Below, one piece after another: positions 17,406 to 27,267 of a stretch of DNA of 64,000 nt (position 1 is the first letter of the stretch; each line of letters opens with the position of its first letter). The notes beneath the pieces are model-generated. The model had not been told where the DNA came from. It saw nothing but the letters and a program-made list of their open reading frames with translations, and made no database searches. The position numbers and the translations under genes were made by a program. This stretch comes from Pseudomonas sp. TMP9 (GTDB taxonomy: Bacteria > Pseudomonadota > Gammaproteobacteria > Pseudomonadales > Pseudomonadaceae): NCBI RefSeq assembly GCF_037943105.1, contig NZ_CP149803.1, positions 2,336,001 to 2,400,000 of the forward strand. The letters are read 5' to 3'.

Positions 17406-18020
17406 TCATTTCTGGCACTCCATGGAGCAATGGGTATAGGGGATCCAAGCCTGATGGTGCACTTCAACTCGTGGCGACGCGAACACCTTGTCGGCCAACG
17501 ATTGATACCCTTCCTTGTGACGCACATTCTGGCCGCGATCATTGCGAACCAGGAAACGAGCAACTACATTTTGTGAAGGATCCAGACAAGGATCAATTGT
17601 CAGCAATCTACCACCTGGCTTCAGCGCCTCATAACCAAGTTGCAGGACGCCCAGTGCTACAGAATCATCTAAATGATGCAGCAACCCCAAAGCCAGTATC
17701 ACGTCAAACTTCGGCAACGCTGCAAGATCCTCAAATTGAAGTTGTCTGCAGTTGAACTGACCATGCCCCCCAAACCGTTTTTTGGCCTGCTCAATGTAGG
17801 CCTCACTGATATCGAACCCCCAATAGTCTACATTGGGCAGATAGGCAAGAATATCGGAAGGTCCGCAACCCACATCGAGAATCTTCATTCCCGGAAAGGG
17901 CCTGACAAAATTCTCGACGAAATGCTGACGTGACTTATGTGCCCCCATAAGCGACTGAAAAGATGAATAGATAATCGGGTGAGAGAGAATCGCCCTGATG
18001 CCGTACGTGACCTGTGCCAT
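17406..18020 (-). CDS. Class I SAM-dependent methyltransferase
   Basis: 204 residues. Motif I is KILDVGCGPSDILAY (about residues 45-60), followed by a DISEAYIEQA acidic-loop strand and LALGLLHHLDD, the usual post-motif pattern of small-molecule methyltransferases. It resembles Methyltransf_11/23-type proteins that methylate sugars or lipids, and there is no signal peptide. It sits between the aminotransferase gene and an EmrE-like flippase gene in the 16-24 kb module. I infer a role in O- or N-methylation of the module's sugar. The acceptor and position cannot be seen. Confidence 0.75.
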   Translation of the reverse strand: MAQVTYGIRAILSHPIIYSSFQSLMGAHKSRQHFVENFVRPFPGMKILDVGCGPSDILAYLPNVDYWGFDISEAYIEQAKKRFGGHGQFNCRQLQFEDLAALPKFDVILALGLLHHLDDSVALGVLQLGYEALKPGGRLLTIDPCLDPSQNVVARFLVRNDRGQNVRHKEGYQSLADKVFASPRVEVHHQAWIPYTHCSMECQK

Positions 18021-18023
18021 GGA

Positions 18024-18398
18024 TCATTTCCCTGCTAGTACGACAATACCAGCGACAATAAGAAGTGTGCCAAACAGCTTTGCTATACTGAATGATTCAT
18101 CGAACAACACCACCCCAAAGAAAAGCATAAGAAGAAAATTCAGGCTTATCCATGGGTAGGCATAACTGATCTCAAATCGAGACATAGCCAACATCCACGA
18201 GATCCCCGCCAAAAGGGTGGCTAAAATGCTAGAAATCACCCATGGATTGAGAAAAAGGTGCCCAACGAAGTACAATTTTCCTAACAAGTCGGTAGGCAGC
18301 ACACCGGCAAGAGACACTTGCCAGCGCATTATGAGCTGGCTATAGACAGTAAAAAAAATTGTCCCAGCAATATATATGTGATCTAGCGACCGCAGCAT
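18024..18398 (-). CDS. EmrE/ArnE-ArnF-like small membrane transporter, likely lipid-sugar flippase
   Basis: 124 residues with four predicted membrane helices. The second half (MSRFEISYAYPWISLNFLLM, ALLF-type hydrophobic runs, then GTLLIVAGIVVLAGK) matches the small multidrug resistance/EamA fold of ArnE and ArnF, proposed flippases for undecaprenyl-phosphate-aminoarabinose. One short half-size protein suggests a homodimer. It starts at the last base of the preceding stop (TGATG), so translation is coupled. With the GT2 at 20593 and the GT-C-like protein at 22211 it completes the three-part set seen in Gtr and Arn systems. The flippase role is an inference from fold and neighbours. Confidence 0.7.
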   Translation of the reverse strand: MLRSLDHIYIAGTIFFTVYSQLIMRWQVSLAGVLPTDLLGKLYFVGHLFLNPWVISSILATLLAGISWMLAMSRFEISYAYPWISLNFLLMLFFGVVLFDESFSIAKLFGTLLIVAGIVVLAGK

Positions 18399-19318
18399 CA
18401 GCCTGCCTCCAATACGGCCAGTCCAAAACCCGTTTTCCCGTAGCCATTACCGTTGTAAACCATGTACCTCTGGCCCGCGTGATCGAAGACGTATGGGTAT
18501 TCGATCATTTCTGAATCCCACCCTGTTTCAGAAACATCTATACCAACTTGATGATCAAGACGCTCCCACTTGCGACCGTCAGCTGACTCCGCGTATCCAA
18601 TTCGATATGATTCCCCTCTAAATGAATACCACATTCTCAATCGATCAGTGTCAGCAATAACCGATGGTCGAGAAATTGCGTATTCCTGCTTATTCAAGAA
18701 ATCAATAGCAATATCACCGTTTCGTTGCCATTTTATACCATCTAGCGACTCAGCATACTTGATGTGATACCTGTGCTCGGGCTTGCCGTCTCGCATACAC
18801 CAACCGGTGCAGGACAAATACCACATCCGCCAAATATTATTTCCGGGGATAACGCAACAACTTGCACAGAAATGCGGTTCGTCAATCGATCGATCAACGA
18901 TTGGCCCGCTGGAATACCGCTTGAAACCATTGTCTTTTACACTGATTGCCAGGCCTATTGAATTCCGAAACGGTACGGTAACACCCAGATTCCATCCAAT
19001 GTAGTAGAGAAACTTTTGGCCTTCATGGTGACTTAGCCAACTTGCCATTGCGCCACTGTCGTCGAATTCGCCAAGTTGGCCGGGACTAAGGACAGGGTCT
19101 TTCGACAATTCAAGGATACGTTCTGGTCGATCTATGTCTACAACCACATATCCGGTATAACTACGGTTGTGGGCATCACGCGAACTAAAATAAATTTTAA
19201 ACAGACTATCTCCAAGACTTTCAGCTACTGGAACAGCTGCGTGAGATTTCATCCAAGGCGTTTCGCCTGAAGGGCAAAACACCAAACCAAGCTTACGCCA
19301 CACGGCATTAACACTCAT
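18398..19318 (-). CDS. Predicted five-bladed beta-propeller protein, GH43/GH130-like fold
   Basis: 306 residues, no signal peptide, no membrane helix. It is built of repeated short motifs of beta-propeller glycosidase type: FKIYFSSRD, FLYYIGWN, WRMWYLSCTGW, RISRPSV-like segments, RMWYSFRGESYRIGYAES and YMVYNGNG near the end. Aromatic W/Y pairs with following Asp/Glu (IDEPHF, SEMIEYPYVF) look like sugar-binding and acid residues. The fold recalls families 43, 32, 68 and 130, whose members hydrolyse or phosphorolyse glycosides. Cytosolic members are found in polysaccharide loci but are poorly studied. It could act on a nucleotide-sugar or sugar precursor. No activity should be assumed. Confidence 0.6.
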   Translation of the reverse strand: MSVNAVWRKLGLVFCPSGETPWMKSHAAVPVAESLGDSLFKIYFSSRDAHNRSYTGYVVVDIDRPERILELSKDPVLSPGQLGEFDDSGAMASWLSHHEGQKFLYYIGWNLGVTVPFRNSIGLAISVKDNGFKRYSSGPIVDRSIDEPHFCASCCVIPGNNIWRMWYLSCTGWCMRDGKPEHRYHIKYAESLDGIKWQRNGDIAIDFLNKQEYAISRPSVIADTDRLRMWYSFRGESYRIGYAESADGRKWERLDHQVGIDVSETGWDSEMIEYPYVFDHAGQRYMVYNGNGYGKTGFGLAVLEAG

Positions 19319-19980
19319 ATCCGTCTCAACTTCGTGCTAGGCACTTGCGCACGCTCGGTTGCTTTCCCGATATAAACACCTTCGGCCTCAGCATCGGCGA
19401 GCAGCAAGGTGCCGGCACCAACCACACACTTCTCGCCGATCTTGATATGGTCACGCAACGTGGCGTTCACGCCGATAAAACACTGCTCACCAATCTCGAC
19501 TCCACCCGAAATAACAACATGCGAGGCGATGAAACAGTGATCATTAATGGTCGAGTGGTGGCCGATATGATTGCCGCTCCACAAGGTGACATTGTTCCCG
19601 ATGGTGACAAATGGTTGAATGGTATTGTCTTCAAAGATAAAACAGTTTTCACCGATACGCCCTTCGTTTAACACGGTGGTCCGTGAACTTACGAAGCTAG
19701 CCAGGCGGTAACCCAGTTCTTTAGCAGCCAGGTATTTTTCCTTGCGTACCGCATTGAGCTTGGAATAACTCAGTGCAACAAAAAACTCGCATTCCTCAGG
19801 CCTATACTTCTGGGCCACCTCTTCGAATGCAACCACCGGCAAGCCACAAAAAAAAATTTCTGTTATGTACTCGGCGTCAAGCGTGAAAGCGACTACTTCA
19901 TAATCGGAGTCCGTGCTGAAATAGTAGTGTGCGAGTTGGGCAATATCGCCAAAGCCAAAAATCACTAGAGGCTTCTTCAT
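19315..19980 (-). CDS. PglD/NeuD-like sugar acyltransferase
   Basis: 221 residues. The N-terminal half is a Rossmann-like domain (VIFGFGDIAQLAHYY, with VVAF following) as in PglD/NeuD. From about residue 95 a left-handed beta-helix follows (IGENCFIFEDNTIQPFVTIG, LWSGNHIGHHSTI, HVVISGGVEIGEQCFIG). The GNHIGHHSTI His pair sits where the catalytic base lies in this family. The protein probably moves an acyl group from acyl-CoA to the 4-amino group made by the WecE-like aminotransferase in the module. Start and stop overlap the neighbours by four bases (ATGA). The acyl donor, acetyl or longer, cannot be told. Confidence 0.76.
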   Translation of the reverse strand: MKKPLVIFGFGDIAQLAHYYFSTDSDYEVVAFTLDAEYITEIFFCGLPVVAFEEVAQKYRPEECEFFVALSYSKLNAVRKEKYLAAKELGYRLASFVSSRTTVLNEGRIGENCFIFEDNTIQPFVTIGNNVTLWSGNHIGHHSTINDHCFIASHVVISGGVEIGEQCFIGVNATLRDHIKIGEKCVVGAGTLLLADAEAEGVYIGKATERAQVPSTKLRRI

Positions 19981-20612
19981 GGAGACTTCCTCACCAGGAT
20001 TGTGAACTCATAAAGGTCGTAATCATGCAGCAGGGCTACGTTGCGCGAGTAGCGTCGCTTGCAGAGATCGAACAGAGCACAGGGGTCTGCATAGTAGAGG
20101 TAGTCGAGCATCTTCTCCGCATCGGAATAAGCCGTAAGGCAATTGAAGGAAAAGCCAAGTCGGCTGGTGCGGTCGAGAATGTCCAACGTGGCTTCGAGAT
20201 ACGCGCACCACTCCGCATCCGACCGCCCCAGACGAACATTGAAGATGCCGCTGGCAACTCCGTAATCGGCAACGCCGTCGGGCTGACTGGCGAGCACGAA
20301 ACGCGCTTGAGGAATACCCTTATATAGCTGCTCGGCGGACCTGATCATGCTTTCGGATACATCTATTCCCGCGTAGGAAAATCCTGAATAGCGACCAACG
20401 AGAAAATCATGAAGCGCCCCGTAGCCGCAGCCCAGATCATTGAGTGAAAATTGATTCTGACCATCGATGATCTTGCACAGTTGTTCGAAGCGCAGTCCCT
20501 GACCCTCTTCGCCGCTCCAGTCGACGCCACGAGGGGTTACCCCGTGTTGCGCCAACTTTTCGGAGTAATAGTCGGCGACCTCTACGAGTAGATCAGTCTT
20601 GTTTTTTTGCAT
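19977..20612 (-). CDS. Class I SAM-dependent methyltransferase
   Basis: 211 residues. Motif I FSLNDLGCGYGALHDFL (about residues 55-72), then YAGIDVSESMIRSAEQ for the second SAM strand. The C-terminal part has SRLGFSFNCLTAY in place of the usual LkPGG. It is unlike the methyltransferase at 17406 in detail, so the module probably carries out two separate methylations, or one of the two acts on another group. It overlaps the GT2 gene by 20 bases, which points to coupled translation. Substrate unknown. Confidence 0.74.
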   Translation of the reverse strand: MQKNKTDLLVEVADYYSEKLAQHGVTPRGVDWSGEEGQGLRFEQLCKIIDGQNQFSLNDLGCGYGALHDFLVGRYSGFSYAGIDVSESMIRSAEQLYKGIPQARFVLASQPDGVADYGVASGIFNVRLGRSDAEWCAYLEATLDILDRTSRLGFSFNCLTAYSDAEKMLDYLYYADPCALFDLCKRRYSRNVALLHDYDLYEFTILVRKSP

Positions 20613-21522
20613 AGACCTGCCTGACGATTGTGTAAGGGCGCTGTTTGGTCTCGGAGAAAATTTTCGAGAGATAGATGCCGATCACCCCAATGAACGAGAT
20701 GACCATCCCGCCCAGCAGCCAGATCGAGGCCATGACCGACGTCCAGCCGCTCAAGGGTTTGGCAAAGAATATCCAGTGTATGGAAAGGTAGGCGATGTAG
20801 CAGAGCGCAAACAGTGAAATTGAAATACCAATATAGAAAATGCTTACGAGCGGCGCATTGCTAAATGACGTAACCGAGTTCACAAGCAACGACATCTTAC
20901 TGCGGAAGGTGTACGTCGTATCGCTGGTGTTGTGCTTCTTGACTATTTGCGGACGTTGAACGAAGCCGGTGATGTACCAGAGGCCTGCCATGAAGACCTC
21001 TCTTTCCTCATGGCGCAGCAGGGCATCCACGTAGCGACGGGTCATCAGGCGCGCCGTGACTATATTCTCGGGAAGAGCCAAGCCCGTCAGCGCTTGGAAA
21101 AAACGATAGAACCACTGGCCACTCCAGCGCTCGAACCAATTTCCTTTGCGCTGTTCCTGTACGCCATAAACCACGTCACATGACTCAATTTGCATCTGGT
21201 CTGAAAAACCGATCAGGCACTCTGGCTCCTCCTCCAGATCGCTGTCGATCAGAAAGACTCGCCCTCCCCTGGCATGGGCAAGCCCGGTCATCATGGCCTT
21301 GTGATGACCGAAGTTGCGCGATAGATCAACGACGACAACATGGCCGTCGCACTCTGAAAATTGCACAGCCAGATCCAAACTACTGTCTGGCGACCCATCA
21401 TTCACCAGCACGATCTCGTAGTCGTCACCGACGAGTTGTCTGGCAGCAGCACTGGCACGCTGATGGAACTCGGCAATGTAGGGAGCAGACTGATAAAGGG
21501 TTGCAACGATGGACAGCTTCAC
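20593..21522 (-). CDS. Glycosyltransferase family 2, GtrB/ArnC-like undecaprenyl-phosphate sugar transferase
   Basis: 309 residues from a GTG that overlaps the preceding TAG. N-terminal GT-A domain: LSIVATLYQSAPYI, VNDGSPDSSLDLA, then VVVVDLSRNFGHHKAMMTGL and FLIDSDLEEEPE, where the usual DLQDPPE metal motif is slightly changed. Two C-terminal membrane helices (about 225-250 and 265-290) place it at the inner membrane. This layout belongs to GtrB, ArnC and dolichol-phosphate mannose synthase, which make a polyprenyl-phosphate sugar. It is the proposed first membrane step of the decoration module, feeding the EmrE-like flippase and the GT-C-like enzyme. Confidence 0.82.
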   Translation of the reverse strand: MKLSIVATLYQSAPYIAEFHQRASAAARQLVGDDYEIVLVNDGSPDSSLDLAVQFSECDGHVVVVDLSRNFGHHKAMMTGLAHARGGRVFLIDSDLEEEPECLIGFSDQMQIESCDVVYGVQEQRKGNWFERWSGQWFYRFFQALTGLALPENIVTARLMTRRYVDALLRHEEREVFMAGLWYITGFVQRPQIVKKHNTSDTTYTFRSKMSLLVNSVTSFSNAPLVSIFYIGISISLFALCYIAYLSIHWIFFAKPLSGWTSVMASIWLLGGMVISFIGVIGIYLSKIFSETKQRPYTIVRQVYAKKQD

Positions 21523-22214
21523 TAGCGTACATACCTCATGTAGCGGTATGCATCTTTACCGCAGTTGAAGAGCAAATCCAGAATGCTAACCCCATGTGTA
21601 AAATCACCACATAGTTGAGGGTACTCAGGGTATCCCGCGTAATCAAACCACGTCAATTTAATGCCCCGTTCGGTAAATACAGCTTCTTCGATGTAGTCCT
21701 TGGCAGACGGCCCAGAGATGTATTCACTGCCCCCTGCCGCCGCACACAGATTCGCTAGCCGCTTTGTCTTACCTTCAGACAATGAGTAATCCCATGAATT
21801 ACTGATAACTGTCTTGATTTCTAGGTAAGAGCAGACGGCGTCAATGAAGCGTCGATTTAGTTGGGAAAGATGCACTGCTGGTTCAGCTAAATACAGTGGC
21901 TCAAGCCAGGCAGCAATCTCGCAAAAACATGGGGCGTGTCGATAATTCTGCGACAGGACGTTCCAGTGGTCCTTTGACCACTGGTAACCGTCGACCTCCG
22001 TTTCGCGTATGGTCTGGTAATATTTGCCTTTTACCTTGACGGGAATAGTCAGCCATTTAACGCCCTGTGGCGTCTTGATTTGGTTTCGATTACGCCAGTC
22101 GCGCCGAGTATATTGCATGTCGTCGTAGAGGATGAATTCATCCACTGCGGCGATCATGTCGAAATAACCTTTCCAAGGGATGTAGTTGGATTGGAGGATG
22201 GCGATTTTTTTCAT
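21522..22214 (-). CDS. WbqC-family protein
   Basis: 230 residues, full length for the family. The opening [18 protein letters not shown], then [18 protein letters not shown] and KWLTIPVK, are the WbqC hallmarks; [14 protein letters not shown] and SGPSAKDYI follow. WbqC proteins are common in O-antigen and exopolysaccharide loci next to sugar aminotransferases, but I know of no proven reaction. A role in modifying the amino sugar is a reasonable guess from the neighbouring aminotransferase and acyltransferase. It overlaps the large membrane protein gene by four bases and the GT2 start by one. Confidence 0.82.
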   Translation of the reverse strand: MKKIAILQSNYIPWKGYFDMIAAVDEFILYDDMQYTRRDWRNRNQIKTPQGVKWLTIPVKVKGKYYQTIRETEVDGYQWSKDHWNVLSQNYRHAPCFCEIAAWLEPLYLAEPAVHLSQLNRRFIDAVCSYLEIKTVISNSWDYSLSEGKTKRLANLCAAAGGSEYISGPSAKDYIEEAVFTERGIKLTWFDYAGYPEYPQLCGDFTHGVSILDLLFNCGKDAYRYMRYVR

Positions 22215-24202
22215 GGGTAGCTCACTCGCAATTTACTGCAGGCTGTTTCGACAATATGTATTGGATGCGCCGGCTTATAGACTGTTTGCGCGTCACCATT
22301 AGTGGAATGAAGCATACCAACAACATCGAAATCAGCTGAAAGACTTGCCCCAAAACTTGCCAATAGCTGCTCTGAGAGTGGACGGGGACCCTTTGGCTCA
22401 GTGATTAGCCACGCTTGTGCGAGCTGTTTGCAGGACACTAATTTTAGTGCTTTCTCAACATATACCGTGCTGCCTGGATAACCACCGAGAGTCCAGGCCA
22501 CTCCAACACTGTCAGCTCCTATTACATGAAGGACTCCCGGCGAGTGCCCCGTCATGTCGATCACTGGCGTGCCCTTGATAAAGCCAGATGCGGAAAAAAC
22601 ATTACGCGCAGCGGAAATGTATTCTCCAGAATTTTCTGCCAGCCTCAACTGCCCACCTTGGGTTCCCAAGTCTATGGCGTAGCTATTATCGAACAGTGGG
22701 TAAGTTTGCCGATAAGGATGCTCTAACCCTTTCAGCAGCAAGCCCAATGTAATGACTTGGACTACTATAGACACAGTGAACAACACCCGAGGAAACTCTT
22801 GCCTGCCGGCAAGATGAGAAATAGCCAGAAGCCCAGATAACACAATGAAAAATCCGGCGCTCCCAATAGGAATCCAATAGTTATTCCCCGTCCCAAGTGC
22901 ATAGGCATATGTAAACCCAAGAAATGGAACAACCAATACTAAGTATCTTCCGTGCTTCACAGGAAGATACTTACGCCTGAAAAATGCAAAGCCCATCGCT
23001 ATTACTGCAAGTAACGCTGCACTCTGCAAAACACTAAAACCCAAATTGGAAGTCAAAGGGCTTAGAGGAACCAAATAGAAAAAAGCGAACCCTAGAACAA
23101 TTATAAAAACCTGAATAAAAGATAATAATAGCCTTGATTGCAACAGTGTAGAAATACCAACTGGAATAGCCGCCATTAGAATAACGCCAAGCATCAAATT
23201 CTGATAACCATCATGCATTTCGACTTGTGATGAATACCAAAAAACACCTGTTAAACCAATAGCTATCAACGTAACCTGCATCAACGCAACAATAACTGCA
23301 GACCCCGAAGTTTCCAAAAGGGAAGCAATAAGCCCTACAATAGCAGCTAGAACAGTTGCCCAAAAAATCCCTGTCGACATCAGGCTTAACTGAAAATCAT
23401 CAATACGGAATAGTATATCTACTGAATGCCCTCCCCCTAGCATTGAGGCAAACTCTAAACCGTCACGGTATCGAGCGAAAAACCCAGAGACGGATCCATC
23501 AATCACAAACGCGGAAACGAGTAGACAGACCAAAAAACTCAACAGTGCTATCAGCGAGCGAACTGATAATTTTCCTGATAGTAGTGCATATACAATAACG
23601 CTAAGGCCTGCCATTGCAGCAGTCGTGGGCTTGCCCATAAATGTCAGCCAACCGCCGAGACCAACCAATACCCAACCGAGGGTACTAGAACGAGAGCCAG
23701 TTCTATCTCCTAGTAGTAAGCCGGCGGTGATTATCAGTAATCCCTTGAATGCTAGGCTGTTGTAGCTTGGGGTTGGTAGCCATAATCCGGCGAAAACGAG
23801 AACCGTCAGAGAAGACATTGCTATACCGGCAGAAGTGACAAGCCGAGCATAAGCACCCCCAACCGACTGAGGTGTTAATCTCTTAAGAAACAAGTCACAA
23901 ACAGCCCACGCCAAGAAAAATATGATAACAATATTGAACTGACGTAACGCTGAAACATCCCCACCTAACAATCTATATATCGGGTTATATATAAAGCCGA
24001 ATTGCGATATTGAAAAACTGTAGCGGGATGGATTGGCCATCGAAACCAAGTAAAACGACTCATCAGTATAGTCCAGACCATAATGGCTAAACCACAGGAG
24101 GCTGACAATCATAAAAACAGTTAATGCCGCTGAGAGCCCCCAGGGCAATACGCTCAGCAATCGCAATGCACTTACATAAATTCTTGAGCTCCCGCTAGTC
24201 AT
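22211..24202 (-). CDS. Large membrane protein, GT-C-like glycosyltransferase candidate
   Basis: 663 residues with about a dozen predicted membrane helices. TM1 (about residues 20-38) is followed by [14 protein letters not shown]; the Asp47-Glu48 pair in the first periplasmic loop is the catalytic-type DE motif of GT-C enzymes such as ArnT and PMT. The C-terminal 120 residues leave the membrane and form a soluble domain, as in many Gtr and ArnT-like proteins. Such enzymes use polyprenyl-phosphate sugars in the periplasm. It starts eight bases after the wbpB stop and heads the module. Family membership is judged by topology and one motif, so this is a hypothesis. Confidence 0.6.
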   Translation of the reverse strand: MTSGSSRIYVSALRLLSVLPWGLSAALTVFMIVSLLWFSHYGLDYTDESFYLVSMANPSRYSFSISQFGFIYNPIYRLLGGDVSALRQFNIVIIFFLAWAVCDLFLKRLTPQSVGGAYARLVTSAGIAMSSLTVLVFAGLWLPTPSYNSLAFKGLLIITAGLLLGDRTGSRSSTLGWVLVGLGGWLTFMGKPTTAAMAGLSVIVYALLSGKLSVRSLIALLSFLVCLLVSAFVIDGSVSGFFARYRDGLEFASMLGGGHSVDILFRIDDFQLSLMSTGIFWATVLAAIVGLIASLLETSGSAVIVALMQVTLIAIGLTGVFWYSSQVEMHDGYQNLMLGVILMAAIPVGISTLLQSRLLLSFIQVFIIVLGFAFFYLVPLSPLTSNLGFSVLQSAALLAVIAMGFAFFRRKYLPVKHGRYLVLVVPFLGFTYAYALGTGNNYWIPIGSAGFFIVLSGLLAISHLAGRQEFPRVLFTVSIVVQVITLGLLLKGLEHPYRQTYPLFDNSYAIDLGTQGGQLRLAENSGEYISAARNVFSASGFIKGTPVIDMTGHSPGVLHVIGADSVGVAWTLGGYPGSTVYVEKALKLVSCKQLAQAWLITEPKGPRPLSEQLLASFGASLSADFDVVGMLHSTNGDAQTVYKPAHPIHIVETACSKLRVSYP

Positions 24203-24209
24203 TTCTACA

Positions 24210-25220
<1,011 letters not shown>

Positions 25221-25237
25221 TTATTAGGGGCCAGGGA

Positions 25238-26551
25238 TTAGGCTTTGATGATATGGGGGGCCGGGGCACGGTATTTGCCACGGCTATCCACGATCAGTGT
25301 GGCGTGTTGCTTAATCAGTTCGTAATCGAACTTATCGTGATCAGTGGCCAAGATCACTGCATCAAAGCTGGCAAGGGTGTCGGCAGTTAGGTCTTCGCTG
25401 CTCAACTCGAAGTGGTGCTCACGCATTTTGGGGAAGACAGGAACGTGGGGGTCGCTGTAGGCAACAATACCGCCCTTGGCCTCGATCAGCTCCATGATTT
25501 CCACAGAAGGCGATTCACGCATGTCGTCAACGTTCTTCTTGTAGGCAATACCAAGCACGAGCACTTTGCTGCCCTTCACGGCCTTGCCATTATCGTTCAA
25601 GCCATCCATCAGCTTACCCAGCACGTATTCAGGCATAGCTTGGTTGACTTCACCGGACAGCTCGATGAAACGGGTGTGCAGGCCGTATTCGCGGGCTTTC
25701 CACGTCAGATAGAAGGGATCGATAGGAATACAGTGGCCACCCAGGCCAGGGCCAGGGTAGTAGGCAGTGAAACCAAACGGCTTAGTGGCAGCAGCGTCGA
25801 CCACTTCAAAAATATCGATACCCATACGGTCTGCGACGATCTTCATCTCGTTTACCAAGCCAATGTTGACGGCACGGTGGATGTTTTCTAGCAGCTTGGT
25901 CATTTCCGCCGCTTTAGTTGAACTGACCGAGACAACTTGGTCGATTGCTTGCTCGTAAAGAGCTACACCGACTTCCAAGCAAGCTGGAGTGTGACCGCCT
26001 ATAACTTTCGGGATGGTGCGGGTTTCAAAGTTTAGGTTGCCCGGATCTTCACGCTCAGGCGAATAAACTAAGAATATGGATTCGCCGACCACCAAGCCAC
26101 CTTCTTGTACGCGAGGTAGTAACTCTTCTTCGGTAGTGCCTGGGTATGTGGTGCTCTCCAACGAGACAATTTGACCTTCACGCAAGTAAGGCTTTATCGC
26201 GTTAGTAGTATCGATCACAAAGCTCATGTCTGGCTCACGATACTTATTCAAAGGCGTGGGTACGCACAGAATGAGTGCTGCACACTCACTGACGCGACGA
26301 AAATCCGTAGTGGCTTCAAAACCGCTCTGACGGGCGCTAGCGATTTTCTCACTAGGTATATGTTCGATGTAGCTCAGCCCATCATTAAGTTTTAAGACTT
26401 TAGCTTCATCGATATCAATGCCAAGTACACGAAAGCCGATAGCGTTATAGCGCAGCATCAATGGTAAACCTACATAGCCTAAACCTACGATACCAATAAT
26501 CGCTTCTTTGTTTTTAAATTCAGCGATACTCACTTGCTTTATGCCTGACAT
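25238..26551 (-). CDS. wbpA: UDP-GlcNAc 6-dehydrogenase WbpA
   Basis: 437 residues from ATG 26551, with GGAG eight bases upstream; an earlier ATG at 26566 is possible. N-terminal Rossmann domain [16 protein letters not shown], then the catalytic lysine/asparagine/histidine region ending [18 protein letters not shown], where the usual catalytic Cys lies in GHCIP. The C-terminal domain has [14 protein letters not shown], typical of UDP-GlcNAc rather than UDP-Glc dehydrogenases. It performs the double oxidation of UDP-GlcNAc to UDP-GlcNAcA that starts the ManNAc3NAcA pathway. It is the first pathway gene after wzz, as in P. aeruginosa O5. Confidence 0.94.
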   Translation of the reverse strand: MSGIKQVSIAEFKNKEAIIGIVGLGYVGLPLMLRYNAIGFRVLGIDIDEAKVLKLNDGLSYIEHIPSEKIASARQSGFEATTDFRRVSECAALILCVPTPLNKYREPDMSFVIDTTNAIKPYLREGQIVSLESTTYPGTTEEELLPRVQEGGLVVGESIFLVYSPEREDPGNLNFETRTIPKVIGGHTPACLEVGVALYEQAIDQVVSVSSTKAAEMTKLLENIHRAVNIGLVNEMKIVADRMGIDIFEVVDAAATKPFGFTAYYPGPGLGGHCIPIDPFYLTWKAREYGLHTRFIELSGEVNQAMPEYVLGKLMDGLNDNGKAVKGSKVLVLGIAYKKNVDDMRESPSVEIMELIEAKGGIVAYSDPHVPVFPKMREHHFELSSEDLTADTLASFDAVILATDHDKFDYELIKQHATLIVDSRGKYRAPAPHIIKA

Positions 26552-27267
26552 CTGGTGAAGCTCCATAAGTTTTTCTTTAAATTACTGGTTATCTATTCAA
26601 CTTGAAATTGCTTAGCAGCCGATTATGGTGTTGATCTTGGCTTAAATCTTATAGTTCTCTGCGTCTAAATCTACATAACGGCCGCGCTCAACGTAGATTG
26701 GGATGGTTGGACCCGGCGTGCCTTGCGTTTGGTAGCCGATAAACAATGCGTCAAACCGGGGGTTGCAAAGCAAGCCTGTGAGATCATTTACAATATACCC
26801 GCTGCTGCGGATGCCGCCGCTTGCCATTAGCGTGGCCATGGGCGCTTAGCCCGATGAACAGCGAATTTATATTCAACGCTCATTTGCAACCTTTGAAACG
26901 AACCATAATCGATGAACAGACCGTGGACGGCACGCATCAGTTGTTGATGGTATATGGCGCTCGGGCTTTACTTGGTGCTGTGGTGAAGGGTAGTGAGGTA
27001 TCCCATGAGGTCGGTCCGTGTTATTCCGTTAACGATAGTAGTCGTTGCCGCTCTTGGCCGATGATCAGTACTTACGGGTGTTGCCAATCACAACAGCCAG
27101 CACTGCGCAAAAATTGCTTTCAGCGAATATTTAGTTTTAGCAGACTGCTCAGCGCGGCCGAAAGACTCAACTCGGAACTGCTATCGTGCAGCGTCTGCGA
27201 GCACCATAAGCTTTATAAGCCCTCGCTAACACAGTACGTACAGCACAACGCAGCAGGTATCGACAAA
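26552..27267. other. Non-coding or relic stretch between wbpA and wzz
   Basis: 716 bases without a convincing gene. One 65-codon minus-strand frame (26642-26839) looks protein-like, and a short plus-strand frame at 27006-27058 begins like a signal peptide behind GAGG (ATG, then RSVRVIPLTIVVVAALG) but stops after 19 codons. A 177-codon plus-strand frame also crosses the stretch and runs into wzz, with no family features. The pattern suggests a decayed insertion rather than a regulatory region. Any promoter for wbpA would have to lie here or before wzz; I see no strong one. Confidence 0.4.
26642..26839 (-). pseudogene. Possible gene fragment, unrecognised
   Basis: 65 codons from ATG 26839 to the stop at 26642. 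A TAA lies two codons before the ATG. The predicted peptide includes DALFIGYQTQGTPGPTIPI and ends ERGRYVDLDAENYKI, with balanced composition like a true C-terminus. In a different frame just upstream lies LFIGLSAHGHANGK, so a frameshifted older gene is possible. I do not recognise a family. It lies between wzz and wbpA, where P. aeruginosa has nothing. Confidence 0.25.

Noticed and set aside
16827..17576. 249-codon plus-strand frame
   Set aside because: Antisense to the WecE-like aminotransferase and has no domain features.
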